Assembly: GCF_000159635.1 (NCBI RefSeq)
Contig: NZ_GG667193.1
Location: 154,422 to 192,524 of the forward strand
Direction: 5' to 3'
Length of the DNA: 38,103 bases
Origin: Corynebacterium lipophiloflavum DSM 44291
GTDB lineage: Bacteria > Actinomycetota > Actinomycetes > Mycobacteriales > Mycobacteriaceae
Positions within the stretch are counted from its first letter, which is position 1. Every line of letters starts with the position of its first letter. A program made the translations under genes and the position numbers. Positions 8,414-17,412 of the stretch are shown here, in pieces. The notes under the pieces are model-generated. The model saw only the letters and a list, made by a program, of their open reading frames with translations, did no database searches and was not told the DNA's origin.

Positions 8414-9478
8414 ATGGAATCGCTGACTCAGCGCCAGGTGTTCGTGCTTGGCACAGGCCCGGTGGCGCAGTCCTCCGCTGCCGCATTCGCCGACCTCGGT
8501 TTCGACTCCTACGTGGGAACCTTGGACGAAGAGCTGCCGCAGTGGGCCCGCCCGGAGATCACGGTGGTGTGCGACGGGCAGGTTGCGACAACGCAGCAGT
8601 TGGAGAAGTTTGTCGCGGAGACCGGGACGTACCTGGTGCCCTCGCTCGACGCATGCAGTATCACCCGCACCCGTGAGGGGATTCGCCGCACCGCCGCTGA
8701 GGAACTGGGCTTGCCCACGATGGCCTACGAGTTCGCCAACAGCGTCGGTGAGCTAGCCGGTTGTGCCGAGGCCGTGGGGTACCCGTGCGTGGTCAAGCCG
8801 TCGATTAGCGCAGGCGGGTGCGGGCACACGGTGGTGCACGGGCCGGATGACCTCGACGCCGCGTGGCAGCGCGCCCGCGAAACTAACCCGGAGGGTGCCG
8901 TAGCCGTGGAGCGCTACGTCGACTTCGACTACGAGGTCACCATCATCACCGCGCGTTCGGTAGATCCGGAGACGGGCCAGCTGGCCACATGGTTCTGCGA
9001 ACCGATCGGCACCCGCCACGAAGCCGGGCGGTTAGTCGAGGCGTGGCAGCCGGCGCCGCTGTCGGAGGCCGCGATGGACAACGCGCGTTCGATCGCCGCG
9101 CGAATCACTGGTCGGATCGGGGCGCAGGGCGTGTACTCTATCGAGTTGTTTGTCGACGGGGACGAGGTTTACTTCTCCGACGTTAACCCGCGCCCCAGCC
9201 CGGATGGGATGGTCACACTCGCGACGCAGCGCATCGACCAGTTCGACCTGCATGCCCGTGCGGTGGCAGGCTTGCCTATCGACGTCACGTTGATGACCCC
9301 GGGCGCAGCTTGCTACGTGGCGGGCAAGGCGCACTCGGGCGAGGCGCTGGTACGCGCGCTCACGGTCGAGGAGACGACGATCCACGTTCTTGAGGAGACA
9401 ACGGTGGTGCGCTCGACGGCTGAAGATGTCCAGCAAGCACGTGTGCAAGCCGAACGGGCGGCGCATTTTCTTTCCTGA
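8414..9478 (+). CDS. PurT-like ATP-grasp protein, divergent substrate site
   Basis: The 354 residues align throughout with formate-dependent GAR transformylase PurT (about 390 in E. coli), for example REGIRRTAAEELGLPT, GYPCVVKPS, VDFDYEVTIIT and IELFVDGDEVYFSDVNPRP. Three deviations stand out in comparison with remembered E. coli PurT. The glycine loop SSSGKGQ is SAGGCGHT and has no Lys. The segment VPEIEAI reads VPSLDAC, losing the Glu that contacts GAR. The C-terminal GKPE...RRLGVALA stretch, with Lys and two Arg that bind the GAR phosphate, is absent. The HDTGM motif is SPDGM. It follows purA by 6 bases with a weak ribosome site (GAG). Possible roles are a divergent but active PurT, an ATP-grasp ligase with a changed substrate, or a decaying enzyme. 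Confidence 0.75.
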   Translation: MESLTQRQVFVLGTGPVAQSSAAAFADLGFDSYVGTLDEELPQWARPEITVVCDGQVATTQQLEKFVAETGTYLVPSLDACSITRTREGIRRTAAEELGLPTMAYEFANSVGELAGCAEAVGYPCVVKPSISAGGCGHTVVHGPDDLDAAWQRARETNPEGAVAVERYVDFDYEVTIITARSVDPETGQLATWFCEPIGTRHEAGRLVEAWQPAPLSEAAMDNARSIAARITGRIGAQGVYSIELFVDGDEVYFSDVNPRPSPDGMVTLATQRIDQFDLHARAVAGLPIDVTLMTPGAACYVAGKAHSGEALVRALTVEETTIHVLEETTVVRSTAEDVQQARVQAERAAHFLS

Positions 9479-9482
9479 TCGC

Positions 9483-9488
9483 TACACT
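9483..9488 (+). promoter_or_regulatory. Candidate -10 element of pta-ackA
   Basis: TACACT directly after the purT-like stop codon would give a leader of about 45 nt to ATG 9541. No convincing -35 and no clear RamA or RamB box was found. Confidence 0.35.
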
Positions 9489-9540
9489 GGGCACTGTTTT
9501 GCTTCCGACGAATTCTTTACTCGGCTACGAAAGGTGCACA

Positions 9541-10899
9541 ATGGCGGACCAATCGCTGCTCATCACACTCGCTAACCGCAATTACGACGGCATTGACGTG
9601 GAAGGTTTCGCTTCCAAGCGGGGCTTGCGCGTAGTTCGGCTCGACTCGTACGGCACGGATCTCCAGGAAATGTACGACGCCAATCTACTCGCTGAGGGCC
9701 CAGCGCTGGTTGTCGGTACGGGGGACGTGAGCTTTGACGGAGAGCTCGCCGCCACTCTGGGCATTCCTGTCGTACTGGTCACCGGGGAACAGGCAAACGT
9801 TGAGCTCTCTGAGCGCCGTCTCGAGGAGCTCGGCGCGGTTGTCGCCGGTGCATTCACCGCCGCCGAGCTTGCCGACGCCGACCTCGTCGCAGTCGATACG
9901 CGGCAAGTGATGTCCCCGGTGGTCTTCGAGTCCTGGCTGATTTCCCGTGCCAAGGAAAAGCGCGCCCACATCGTCCTGCCGGAGGGCGAGGACGACCGCA
10001 TCCTCCAGGCCGCCGCGCAGCTGCTCGAGGACGAGGTGGCCGAGCTGACCATCCTCGGCGACAAGGCCGACATCGACCGCCGGGCCCAGGACCTCGGCAT
10101 CGACCTGTCCGCCGCCCAGATTCTCAACCACCTTGAGTCCGACCTGCTCGAGGAGTTCGCCGCGGATTTCGCCGAGCTGCGCAAGGCGAAGGGCGTTTCG
10201 CTTGACGACGCCCGGGAGACGATGAAGGACATCTCCTACTTCGGCACCATGATGGTGCACAAGGGCATCGCCGACGGCATGGTCTCCGGCGCGGCCCACA
10301 CCACCGCGCACACGATCAAGCCCTCGTTCCAGATCATCAAGACCATGCCGGGCACATCGGTTGTCTCCTCGATCTTCCTCATGGTTATGCGCGATCGCCT
10401 GTGGGCGTTCGGCGACTGCGCCGTCAACCCGAACCCGACTGCGGAGCAGCTCGGTGAAATCGCGGCAGTGTCCGCAAAAACGGCTGCGCAGTTCGGAATC
10501 GACCCGAAGGTTGCGATCTTGTCCTACTCCACCGGCACCTCAGGTTCCGGCCCGGACGTCGACCGCGCGGTCGAGGCCGTGGCGGCGGCGAAGAAGGCGG
10601 ATCCCGAGCTCATCGTGGACGGGCCGCTGCAGTTCGACGCGGCGTGTGACCCGGGCGTCGGCAAGAAAAAGGCCCCCGAGTCCCCGGTGGCGGGTGAGGC
10701 AACCGTGTTCATTTTCCCCGATCTCGAGGCAGGCAACGCGGGTTACAAGATCGCGCAGCGCACCGGCGACGCGCTCGCGATCGGCCCAGTCCTGCAGGGG
10801 CTGAACAAGCCCGTCAACGATCTCTCCCGCGGTGCAACCGTCCCCGACATTGTCAACACCGTCGCCATCACCGCTATCCAGGCAGGAGCTCTGAAGTAA
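9541..10899 (+). CDS. pta: Phosphate acetyltransferase
   Basis: It interconverts acetyl-CoA plus phosphate and acetyl phosphate plus CoA, the partner of AckA in acetate use and overflow. The 452 residues comprise a shortened N-terminal regulatory half (about 1-130) of the long corynebacterial Pta and a C-terminal PTA_PTB catalytic domain (about 140-450). The catalytic domain shows LPEGEDDRILQAA, MMVHKGIADGMVSGAAHTTAHTIKP, FGDCAVNPNPT, LSYSTGTSGSG and FPDLEAGNAGYKIAQR. I chose ATG 9541, with GAAAGG about 8 bases upstream and MADQSLLITL as N-terminus, over the in-frame TTG at 9499, which lacks a ribosome site. The stop TAA touches the ackA ATG. Confidence 0.97.
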   Translation: MADQSLLITLANRNYDGIDVEGFASKRGLRVVRLDSYGTDLQEMYDANLLAEGPALVVGTGDVSFDGELAATLGIPVVLVTGEQANVELSERRLEELGAVVAGAFTAAELADADLVAVDTRQVMSPVVFESWLISRAKEKRAHIVLPEGEDDRILQAAAQLLEDEVAELTILGDKADIDRRAQDLGIDLSAAQILNHLESDLLEEFAADFAELRKAKGVSLDDARETMKDISYFGTMMVHKGIADGMVSGAAHTTAHTIKPSFQIIKTMPGTSVVSSIFLMVMRDRLWAFGDCAVNPNPTAEQLGEIAAVSAKTAAQFGIDPKVAILSYSTGTSGSGPDVDRAVEAVAAAKKADPELIVDGPLQFDAACDPGVGKKKAPESPVAGEATVFIFPDLEAGNAGYKIAQRTGDALAIGPVLQGLNKPVNDLSRGATVPDIVNTVAITAIQAGALK

Positions 10900-12102
10900 A
10901 TGTCCTACGTTCTCGTCATCAACTCTGGTTCTTCCTCCATCAAGTTCCAGATTGTCGATCCGACCTCGTCGGCCAGCGACACCGCGTTCGTCTCCGGGCT
11001 AGTGGAGAAGATCGGCGAAAAAGACGGCCGGATTTCGGTTACCCACAACGGTGAGAAGCACGACTCCAACCAGCCGATCCGTGACCACCGCGGCGGCCTG
11101 CAGCTCGCCGTAGCCATGCTGGACTCGCTGGGCATCGGCCCGACCCAGATCGACCTCGTTGCGGTCGGCCACCGCGTTGTCCATGGCGGGCAGACCTTCT
11201 CCGGACCCGCCCTGATCACCGACGAAGTGGTCGAGCAGATCCGCGACCTCATCCCGCTCGCGCCGCTGCACAACCCGGCCAACATCGACAGCATCGAAGT
11301 CGCGCGCGACCTTTTGCCCAACATCCCGCACGTCGCGGTGTTCGACACCGGGTTCTTCGGCGAACTGCCGGCGGCGGCCGCCACCTACGCGATCAACAGC
11401 GAGGTGGCCGAAGCCAACCAGGTCCGCCGCTACGGTTTCCATGGCACCTCGCACGAGTTCGTCTCCGGCCAGGTGCCCGGCATCCTCGGCCGCGACAGCG
11501 CCGACACCAACCAGATTGTGCTGCACCTCGGCAACGGCGCATCCTGTTCCGCAGTCAAGGGCGGTGCACCCATCGACACCTCGATGGGTCTGACCCCGCT
11601 GGCCGGTCTGGTCATGGGCACGCGCACGGGCGACGTCGACCCGGGCATCATCTTCCACCTGCACCGCCAGGCGGGAATGAGCATCGACGAGATCGACACC
11701 CTATTCAACCGCCAGTCCGGCATCAAGGGCCTGTCCGGCGTCAACGACTTCCGCGACCTGCACGCCAAGATCGCCGAGGGTGACGAGAGCGCCAAGCTGG
11801 CGTTCGACGTATACATCACCCAACTGCGCCGCTACATCGGCTCCTACATGATCGCCCTCGGCCGCGTCGATGCGATCAGCTTCACCGCCGGTGTGGGTGA
11901 GAACGACGCTGCGACGCGCGCCGCGGCGCTGGCCGGGCTGGAGAACTACGGCATCGTCATTGACGACAACCGCAACGCGGGTCCGAACGACGGCCCCCGC
12001 GAGATCACCACCGACGACTCCACCGTCAAGGTCCTCGTCGTGCCGACGAACGAGGAGCTGGCCATCGCACAGCAGTCAGCGGAGGTCGCTGCGGCGCAGT
12101 AG
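10900..12102 (+). CDS. ackA: Acetate kinase
   Basis: It phosphorylates acetate with ATP to acetyl phosphate, reversibly. The 400 residues are the usual length. Seen in order: the N-terminal [49 protein letters not shown], the adenosine-binding [37 protein letters not shown] and [16 protein letters not shown] 10900 directly abuts the pta stop codon; the ribosome site GGCAGGAG lies within the pta end, so translation is likely coupled. Behind the stop lies an array of 85-bp repeats rather than a simple terminator. Confidence 0.98.
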   Translation: MSYVLVINSGSSSIKFQIVDPTSSASDTAFVSGLVEKIGEKDGRISVTHNGEKHDSNQPIRDHRGGLQLAVAMLDSLGIGPTQIDLVAVGHRVVHGGQTFSGPALITDEVVEQIRDLIPLAPLHNPANIDSIEVARDLLPNIPHVAVFDTGFFGELPAAAATYAINSEVAEANQVRRYGFHGTSHEFVSGQVPGILGRDSADTNQIVLHLGNGASCSAVKGGAPIDTSMGLTPLAGLVMGTRTGDVDPGIIFHLHRQAGMSIDEIDTLFNRQSGIKGLSGVNDFRDLHAKIAEGDESAKLAFDVYITQLRRYIGSYMIALGRVDAISFTAGVGENDAATRAAALAGLENYGIVIDDNRNAGPNDGPREITTDDSTVKVLVVPTNEELAIAQQSAEVAAAQ

Positions 12103-12132
12103 GCTGGGTCACCGTGGCGTTTCGGTTTGCGG

Positions 12133-12497
12133 GATGTCACGGTGAAGCGGTTGGATGGTCGGGCGACCTGGGGTTTTGTGGCGCCGCAGCCGTTGACTGT
12201 GACATTTCACCCGCTGAGATGTCACGGTGAAGCGTTTGGGCGGTTTCGCGACCTGGGGTTTTGTGGCGCTGTTGGCGTTGACTGTGACATTTCACCCGCT
12301 GAGATGTCACGGTGAAGCACTCAACCGTCCCCGCCACCTGGAGTTTTGCACCGCCGCAGCTGTTGACCGTGACATTGCACCCGCCGAGATGTCACGGTGA
12401 AGCACTCAACCGTCCCCGCCACCTGGGGTTTTACACCCCCGCAACCGTCGACCGTGACATCTCACCCCCCGAGATACCACCGTGAAGCACTCAACCC
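12133..12497 (+). repeat. Repeat array A: four 85-bp units plus a half unit
   Basis: The sequence GATGTCACGGTGAAGC starts at 12133, 12218, 12303 and 12388, exactly 85 bp apart; a decayed copy (GATACCACCGTGAAGC) begins at 12473. Each unit carries ACCTGGGGTTTTG (GAG in place of GGG in unit 3) in the middle and ends with GACYGTGACATTTCAC-like bases. The end of one unit and the beginning of the next form a hairpin with a loop of about 5-10 nt. The array fills almost the whole 409-bp gap between convergent ackA and pknG. Orientation is defined by the central motif, plus strand here. Confidence 0.92.
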
Positions 12498-12511
12498 GAA
12501 CAAACCCGGAC

Positions 12512-14908
12512 CTAAAACCACGTCGCCGGCCGGACTTTGTTCGCCATGTCCACCAGCGCGTAGCGGTGGCGTGCATAGGGGGCGATGCGGGCTTGTTCGC
12601 GCAAAGTCGTCGCGAGGCCGCGGCGAAGGTCGCGGGTGGTGAACTCGTACTCGAAGAGTGAGTGGTCGGAGGCGGCGCGGTCGACACCCGCGTCGCGCAG
12701 CAGCGTGAGTGCCGCGCGCAGCACGTAGACCTTGATCTGCAAAAACCGAGGTTCGTTGTTGGGGATTTCTTCCAGGCGGCGGGCGGCGCGGCGGATGCGG
12801 GACTCCGTCAGTTCGTCCGACACCAGATCGAGGATAGTGGTGAGCTGCGCCATCCTGTGGTGGCGCGAGGAGTTCGGCACCTTGTCCAGCGCCGCGACGG
12901 CGAGCTCGACCTCGCGCTCCGCCATCAGCAGCCGCGCGAGCCCGAAAGCCGAAGACACCGTCGTGGGGTTGGTCAACCACACCAGCGAGTAGAGGCGCAG
13001 GGCGTTGAAGCGCAGGACAGCCGGGGTATCGCTGAGCATGGTCCAGTCCTCGGCGAGCACGCCCTTGGACTGCCACGCCTCGAAGGCCTCCGAGGGCAGT
13101 TCGCCCAGGTGGGTGCGGATACCGGCGGCGGCGCGGGAGAGGGCGTCGTCAAGCAATGCCCCCGTTAAGTAGCCGTTGCTTTGCAGGATGAGCTCGTCGA
13201 TCGCGGCGATGGCGAGCTTGGGGGCGGCCTCGCCGGGCACGGCGACGAGCACACTGGTGAAGTTGGCCTGAGCGGACTGGAAGTCGCCGATGAGTGTGTT
13301 GGTGACCCCCGAGTACCAATGGAATCGCCAGTTGTGGCTGAGGCGGTCCTTGAGCGACTCGAGCCAGGTACGCGCCTGGTAGGTCAGCCCGAGGTCCAAC
13401 ATCGCGCGGACGACACCGAACGGGATTTCGCTGGACTGCTCGTACTGCGGGGTCTGCATCGCCTGGCGCAGGTTCTCCAGGGTCTCCTGCGGGTGAAGGT
13501 AGGAGGTGCCCTGCAGCATCGCGGCGCCGACGTCGTGGCGGTCGATCAGGGGAGCGGGCAGCGCAGTGACAACTTCCTGCGGGGTGATCTCCACGGTGCG
13601 GCTGATGCCGTCGATCAGCTGGTCGGTGCGAAACACCAGGTGCTTGGTGCCGAAGGTGGTGCGCTGCGGGGAGAAGAGGGAGTGCTGGGCGGGGTAGGTG
13701 CGCCCGTCGCGGATCGCGATGCACTCGCGCAGCACCCCGTAGAGCTGGGTTTCCAACTCGCCGACGGTGGAAAACCGCTGTTCCGGGTCCTCGTGGCAGC
13801 ACCGCCGGATGAGCCGGTACAGCGAGAGGTAGCGGCGAAACGTCGGCTCCTCGGTCGGCGAGGGGATGCCGGGGTCGTACACCCCGTCGGTGCGCGGCAG
13901 GTGGACCACCAGCGAGGCCAGCGTCCGGCCGATGGTGTAGATGTCGGAGGCGATGCTGGGGCCCTGCGTGGCCACTTCGGGGGCCTGGAAACCTTTGGTG
14001 CCGTAGATGAAGCCGTAGGCGCCGATGCCGCTGACCGCGCCGAGGTCGATGAGCTTGACCTGGTCCTCGGTGACGATGATGTTGTCGGGTTTCAGGTCGT
14101 TGTAGACCACCCCGCGCGAGTGCAGGTACACCAGCGCGGGCAGCACCTCGAGGATGTAGGCAATCGCCAGGTCGACGGGGAGCAGCCCGTCGGGTTGCTC
14201 GTTTCTGCGCTGGCCGAGGCTGGGCCCGCCGACGAACTCCATCACGATGAACCCGCCGGGCACGCGAGGGTCGTCGATGAAGTTGAAAATCTTCACGATT
14301 CCCGGGTGGGTGATCTCTGCGAGGAATTCGCGCTCCGCCACCGCCGCGGCGGCCTCGTCGGCGTTTTTGGTCGAGTGCAGCCCCTTAAGCACCACCACAC
14401 GGTCGGCGACGTTGTGGTCCTGGGCCACGTAGATCCAGCCCATCCCGCCGTGCGCAATCACGCCCATGATCTCGTACTGGCCGGCCACCACGTCACCCGG
14501 GTGCAGATGCGGGGCGTTCAGGCCCTTCTGCACAACGGCGCGGGTCGGGTCTTTCAGCGCCTCCTTCGGGTCGGTCGGAGCGATCCACGGCAGCTCCACC
14601 ATGCCGTCGGCCACCGCGCGCGCCGCGCGCTTCGCGCCGCGCAGCTCGCGGAAAGTGTCCAGGGCTTCGCGCCGCGAGCGTTGCGACGTGTCCTCCTCAC
14701 GCCTCCCCTCCCTCAGTGCGTCAAGGTCTTTGAACAGCTCAGCCATATCGCCCAAGCCCGCGTAGCTGCGCTCGTCGCTGTCACTGTCGTCGTCAAGAGC
14801 GAACGGGTCGAAGGCGACGGCCTCGGTGGCGGGGTCGTCGCCGGCGAAGGGGTCGTACTTGACGGCCTCGGTGGTGTCTTCTTCTACCGCTTCCTCGCGC
14901 TCGCTCAC
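12512..14908 (-). CDS. pknG: Serine/threonine protein kinase G
   Basis: This soluble Ser/Thr kinase of 798 residues phosphorylates the FHA protein OdhI/GarA in C. glutamicum and mycobacteria, thereby releasing 2-oxoglutarate dehydrogenase. The N-terminus is acidic and has two copies of TEAVxxDPFA (about residues 13-35), probable Thr autophosphorylation sites that recruit the FHA partner. The cysteine rubredoxin motif of M. tuberculosis PknG is absent. The kinase domain (about 140-400) shows the loop IAHGGMGWIYVA, catalytic Lys in VVLKGL, VVYNDLKPDN and IDLGA in place of DFG. The remaining 380 residues are helical and fit the TPR domain. GTG 14908 overlaps the glnH stop as GTGA. It is the last gene of glnX-glnH-pknG and converges on repeat array A. 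Confidence 0.97.
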   Translation of the reverse strand: MSEREEAVEEDTTEAVKYDPFAGDDPATEAVAFDPFALDDDSDSDERSYAGLGDMAELFKDLDALREGRREEDTSQRSRREALDTFRELRGAKRAARAVADGMVELPWIAPTDPKEALKDPTRAVVQKGLNAPHLHPGDVVAGQYEIMGVIAHGGMGWIYVAQDHNVADRVVVLKGLHSTKNADEAAAAVAEREFLAEITHPGIVKIFNFIDDPRVPGGFIVMEFVGGPSLGQRRNEQPDGLLPVDLAIAYILEVLPALVYLHSRGVVYNDLKPDNIIVTEDQVKLIDLGAVSGIGAYGFIYGTKGFQAPEVATQGPSIASDIYTIGRTLASLVVHLPRTDGVYDPGIPSPTEEPTFRRYLSLYRLIRRCCHEDPEQRFSTVGELETQLYGVLRECIAIRDGRTYPAQHSLFSPQRTTFGTKHLVFRTDQLIDGISRTVEITPQEVVTALPAPLIDRHDVGAAMLQGTSYLHPQETLENLRQAMQTPQYEQSSEIPFGVVRAMLDLGLTYQARTWLESLKDRLSHNWRFHWYSGVTNTLIGDFQSAQANFTSVLVAVPGEAAPKLAIAAIDELILQSNGYLTGALLDDALSRAAAGIRTHLGELPSEAFEAWQSKGVLAEDWTMLSDTPAVLRFNALRLYSLVWLTNPTTVSSAFGLARLLMAEREVELAVAALDKVPNSSRHHRMAQLTTILDLVSDELTESRIRRAARRLEEIPNNEPRFLQIKVYVLRAALTLLRDAGVDRAASDHSLFEYEFTTRDLRRGLATTLREQARIAPYARHRYALVDMANKVRPATWF

Positions 14909-15903
14909 TGTTGCTCCTTCGCCTCAGAAGTAGCTCTGTACCGCAGCTCCGGCATCGACGGGCTGGCTAGGCTGCCGGAGAGCCATCTCTCGTACATCGC
15001 GTTCCAGGTGCCGTCGTTACGCAGCCGCTCCATCGTGGAGTTGACCTGCATGGTCATCCCGGCGTCGCCCTTGTGTGTGCCCACGGCGTACTGCTGGCGG
15101 CCGTAGCGCCGCGGCAGGATCGTGGTGTACGGGTCCTGGGAGACCATGCCGGCAAGGATCGCGCCGTCGGCCAGGATCGCGTCGGCGTGGAACTGTTGGG
15201 TGGCCATCAGGCAGTCCGCCCAAGTGCGGGTGCGCAGGATCGTCGACTGCGGCGCGATCTCGCGCGCGAGCTGCACCAGGTTGGAGCCGTCGACGACGCA
15301 CACGGTGGTGCCCGGGAGGTCATCCTCGCTTGAGATACCCCGGTCCCGGGGCACGAGCAGGCGCACGTACGAGGTCAGGTACGGCGTGGAGAAGTCGACG
15401 CTGGCAACGCGGGTCGGGGTGACCGACATCGTGCGGATCACGATGTCGACCTCGCCGTTTTGCAATGACTGCGCGCGCTGTTGGGAGCCGACGAAGCGGA
15501 AATCCACCCGGTCGGGGTCGCCGAAGATGTCGCGGGACACTTCGCGCGCCAGGTCGATTTCGAAGCCGCGCAGGTCGCCTGCGGTGACGTCGCGGTAGGA
15601 GAGCAGGTATTGCGACTGGTCGACGCCGACGACAATGCGGCCACGTTCGACGACGTCCGGGATGCGTTCGGCCGGCGTCGCGTTATCCGGGCGCAGCGAT
15701 CCCTCCCACTCGGTGTCCTGCGCGAACCCGGTCTCCGGGGCCACCCCGGGCCTGTCCAGCACCGCGCCGGGCGGCAGCGGTACGCCGCTATACGACGGCG
15801 GCGACGTCGCCGGCGTGGCAACGCGGCTCTCGCCGCCGGACGTGCAGGCGGCAAGGGAGGCGCAGAGTAGTGCGGCGGCAGCGACGCTGGTGAACCTTTT
15901 CAC
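14905..15903 (-). CDS. glnH: Glutamine/amino-acid-binding lipoprotein GlnH
   Basis: A lipoprotein signal of about 20 residues ends in the lipobox LAAC followed by TSGGES. The mature part (total 332 residues) is a type-3 periplasmic-binding domain, with RIVVGVDQSQYLLSYRD, LRGFEIDLAREVS and the segment VVDGSNLVQLA. In C. glutamicum and mycobacteria GlnH is the external Asp/Glu/Gln sensor that signals through GlnX to PknG, rather than a transporter subunit, and no permease or ATPase gene is linked here either. GTG 15903 overlaps the glnX stop as GTGA, the same junction type as glnH-pknG. Confidence 0.95.
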   Translation of the reverse strand: MKRFTSVAAAALLCASLAACTSGGESRVATPATSPPSYSGVPLPPGAVLDRPGVAPETGFAQDTEWEGSLRPDNATPAERIPDVVERGRIVVGVDQSQYLLSYRDVTAGDLRGFEIDLAREVSRDIFGDPDRVDFRFVGSQQRAQSLQNGEVDIVIRTMSVTPTRVASVDFSTPYLTSYVRLLVPRDRGISSEDDLPGTTVCVVDGSNLVQLAREIAPQSTILRTRTWADCLMATQQFHADAILADGAILAGMVSQDPYTTILPRRYGRQQYAVGTHKGDAGMTMQVNSTMERLRNDGTWNAMYERWLSGSLASPSMPELRYRATSEAKEQQ

Positions 15904-17321
15904 AGGTACTCCCTCAGTCGGCGCCGAATCCCAAGCCAGATGGACAGCACGGACAAGGCGGTGAAGGCCATAACGGCGCCGGCGACCGCGCTGGTGGCGT
16001 CGAAGGAGGCGACGATGTATTCGCGCATGTCCTGGCGCGACTGGCCGATCAGCCCGGACAGGGCGTTGTCCAGCCTGGTGTAGGCGCGCGAGGATGACGC
16101 CACCCCCTCGCCCGGGTTCGGCTCGGTGAGCACCTGCACGGCGGTGTCGAACTCGCCGTCGCCGAGCGTTTGGGCGAACTGGGTGTGCGCCTCATCCCAC
16201 TGGTCCAGGGCTTCGCGCGCCGAGGCGATCAGGTCCGGGTCCGTCGAGCCGGAGGGGGTGGCGGAGGCGGAATCGAGCGCGGCCGATATCGAGTCGTAGG
16301 TGTTGCCGAAGTTGAGGTCGTCGGCCGAGACGGACTGGCGGCGCAGCAGCGCGAATATTTCATCGTTGCGGGTTTCCTGGGCGACGATGCGCGCGCTGGT
16401 GAGCTCCTCCCACGGGGTGGCGGCGCGCTCGAAGCCGCGCTGGCCGGACTGCCACACCGCGTAGTTGGCCGCCGAGGCCCACGCAATGGCGATGACCATC
16501 ATCATCGTCGCCGCGATGAACCCGCGGTTGAGCCTGCGGCGGAACACCTTCCACAGCCACACCTGCGCGGCCAGCAGGAAAACGAGCGCGGCGACGAGGC
16601 CCGACAGCGGCACCCACTGCGGGCGGGCGAGGCGGCCCATCTCGTCGGCCACCTGCTCGCGCGTGAGGTTGAACAGCTCCGTGGCGTTGCCCAGCATGCG
16701 CTCGCGCATCACGTTCGAGCTCGACGACATGTACGCCACGCTCACGGGGTTGCCCATGCGCTGGTTGGTTTTCGCCCGCTCCATCAGCCCGGCGTAGACG
16801 GGGATGTCGCGCTGGATCTGCAGCACAAGGCGGCGGATTTCCTCGTCGCGCGCGCCGGAATCGACGGTGCCCTCGAGCACCTCGTTCGCGGCGATGACGG
16901 CCATATCGACCGACGCCATGAAGCGGTTCATGTCGTACTCGCTGGAAATGCCCGGCTGCACGAACGTGGAGGTGGCAATCGTGTCGGCCTGCGATAGGGA
17001 GGTGATCAACGTGTGCGCCGAGTTGCTCATCGGCTCGGTGGAGTTGACCAACACGTCCATCGCCTCCTGGCGCGCAGCCATGGTCTGGCTCATGGAAACG
17101 CCGGCAGCGATCAGCGCCAGCGTGAGCACCAGCATCATCGACAGCAGCTGGCCGGGGGTGGTGGTGATGAAGTCGATAACGCGGCGCACCCAGCGCAGCG
17201 GGCCGGTAAACGTTTCGGCCATCTTGACGCGGGCGGAGCGGTTTTCGGGCAGGGCTTCGAGCTCGTCGACGAAGGCGTCGTCAAGCGGAGCGTCGTCGAT
17301 CACGCTCGCTTGCTGCACCAT
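15900..17321 (-). CDS. glnX: Transmembrane signalling protein GlnX
   Basis: From ATG 17321 the protein has 473 residues. A cytosolic N-terminus of about 50 residues is followed by a membrane helix (QLLSMMLVLTLALIAAGV), a long external helical region, two central helices (VPLSGLVAALVFLLAAQVW and AATMMMVIAIAWASAANYAV), a second external helical region and a final helix (VAGAVMAFTALSVLSIWL) with a basic tail. This fits GlnX, which links GlnH outside with PknG inside. An in-frame TTG at 17342 was rejected because a -10 element TATGGT ends 6 bases before ATG 17321, pointing to a leaderless mRNA. It heads the operon. Confidence 0.93.
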   Translation of the reverse strand: MVQQASVIDDAPLDDAFVDELEALPENRSARVKMAETFTGPLRWVRRVIDFITTTPGQLLSMMLVLTLALIAAGVSMSQTMAARQEAMDVLVNSTEPMSNSAHTLITSLSQADTIATSTFVQPGISSEYDMNRFMASVDMAVIAANEVLEGTVDSGARDEEIRRLVLQIQRDIPVYAGLMERAKTNQRMGNPVSVAYMSSSSNVMRERMLGNATELFNLTREQVADEMGRLARPQWVPLSGLVAALVFLLAAQVWLWKVFRRRLNRGFIAATMMMVIAIAWASAANYAVWQSGQRGFERAATPWEELTSARIVAQETRNDEIFALLRRQSVSADDLNFGNTYDSISAALDSASATPSGSTDPDLIASAREALDQWDEAHTQFAQTLGDGEFDTAVQVLTEPNPGEGVASSSRAYTRLDNALSGLIGQSRQDMREYIVASFDATSAVAGAVMAFTALSVLSIWLGIRRRLREYL

Positions 17322-17327
17322 TGCTAT

Positions 17328-17333
17328 ACCATA
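17328..17333 (-). promoter_or_regulatory. Leaderless promoter of glnX-glnH-pknG
   Basis: TATGGT on the minus strand is followed by six bases and then ATG 17321. The expected transcription start coincides with the A of the start codon. No Shine-Dalgarno is present, consistent with a leaderless transcript. A -35 is not evident. Confidence 0.55.
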
Positions 17334-17412
17334 ACCCGCCAAAAGCTTATCGTGCTGTAACTATCAGCCGATTGTTGGCTAGCGTGGCCCGCGCGTGCCT
17401 AAAGTGGGTGGC

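Noticed and set aside
9499..9540. TTG start of pta at 9499
   Set aside because: No ribosome site, and it would lie at or near the probable transcription start; ATG 9541 has GAAAGG.
12196..12300. GlxR sites inside the repeats (TGTGACATTTCAC)
   Set aside because: The half-sites are only 4 bases apart; GlxR needs TGTGA-N6-TCACA.
12133..12497. CRISPR array
   Set aside because: Period 85 bp with palindromic repeats looks similar, but the spacers are homologous to one another (ACCTGGGGTTTTG in each) and no cas gene is in the window.
13181..15106. Long plus-strand open frame of 641 codons
   Set aside because: Antisense shadow of pknG and glnH caused by high GC at third positions; no family similarity and no ribosome site.
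17322..17342. TTG start of glnX at 17342
   Set aside because: The -10 element TATGGT would be inside the coding part; the ATG at 17321 fits a leaderless start.
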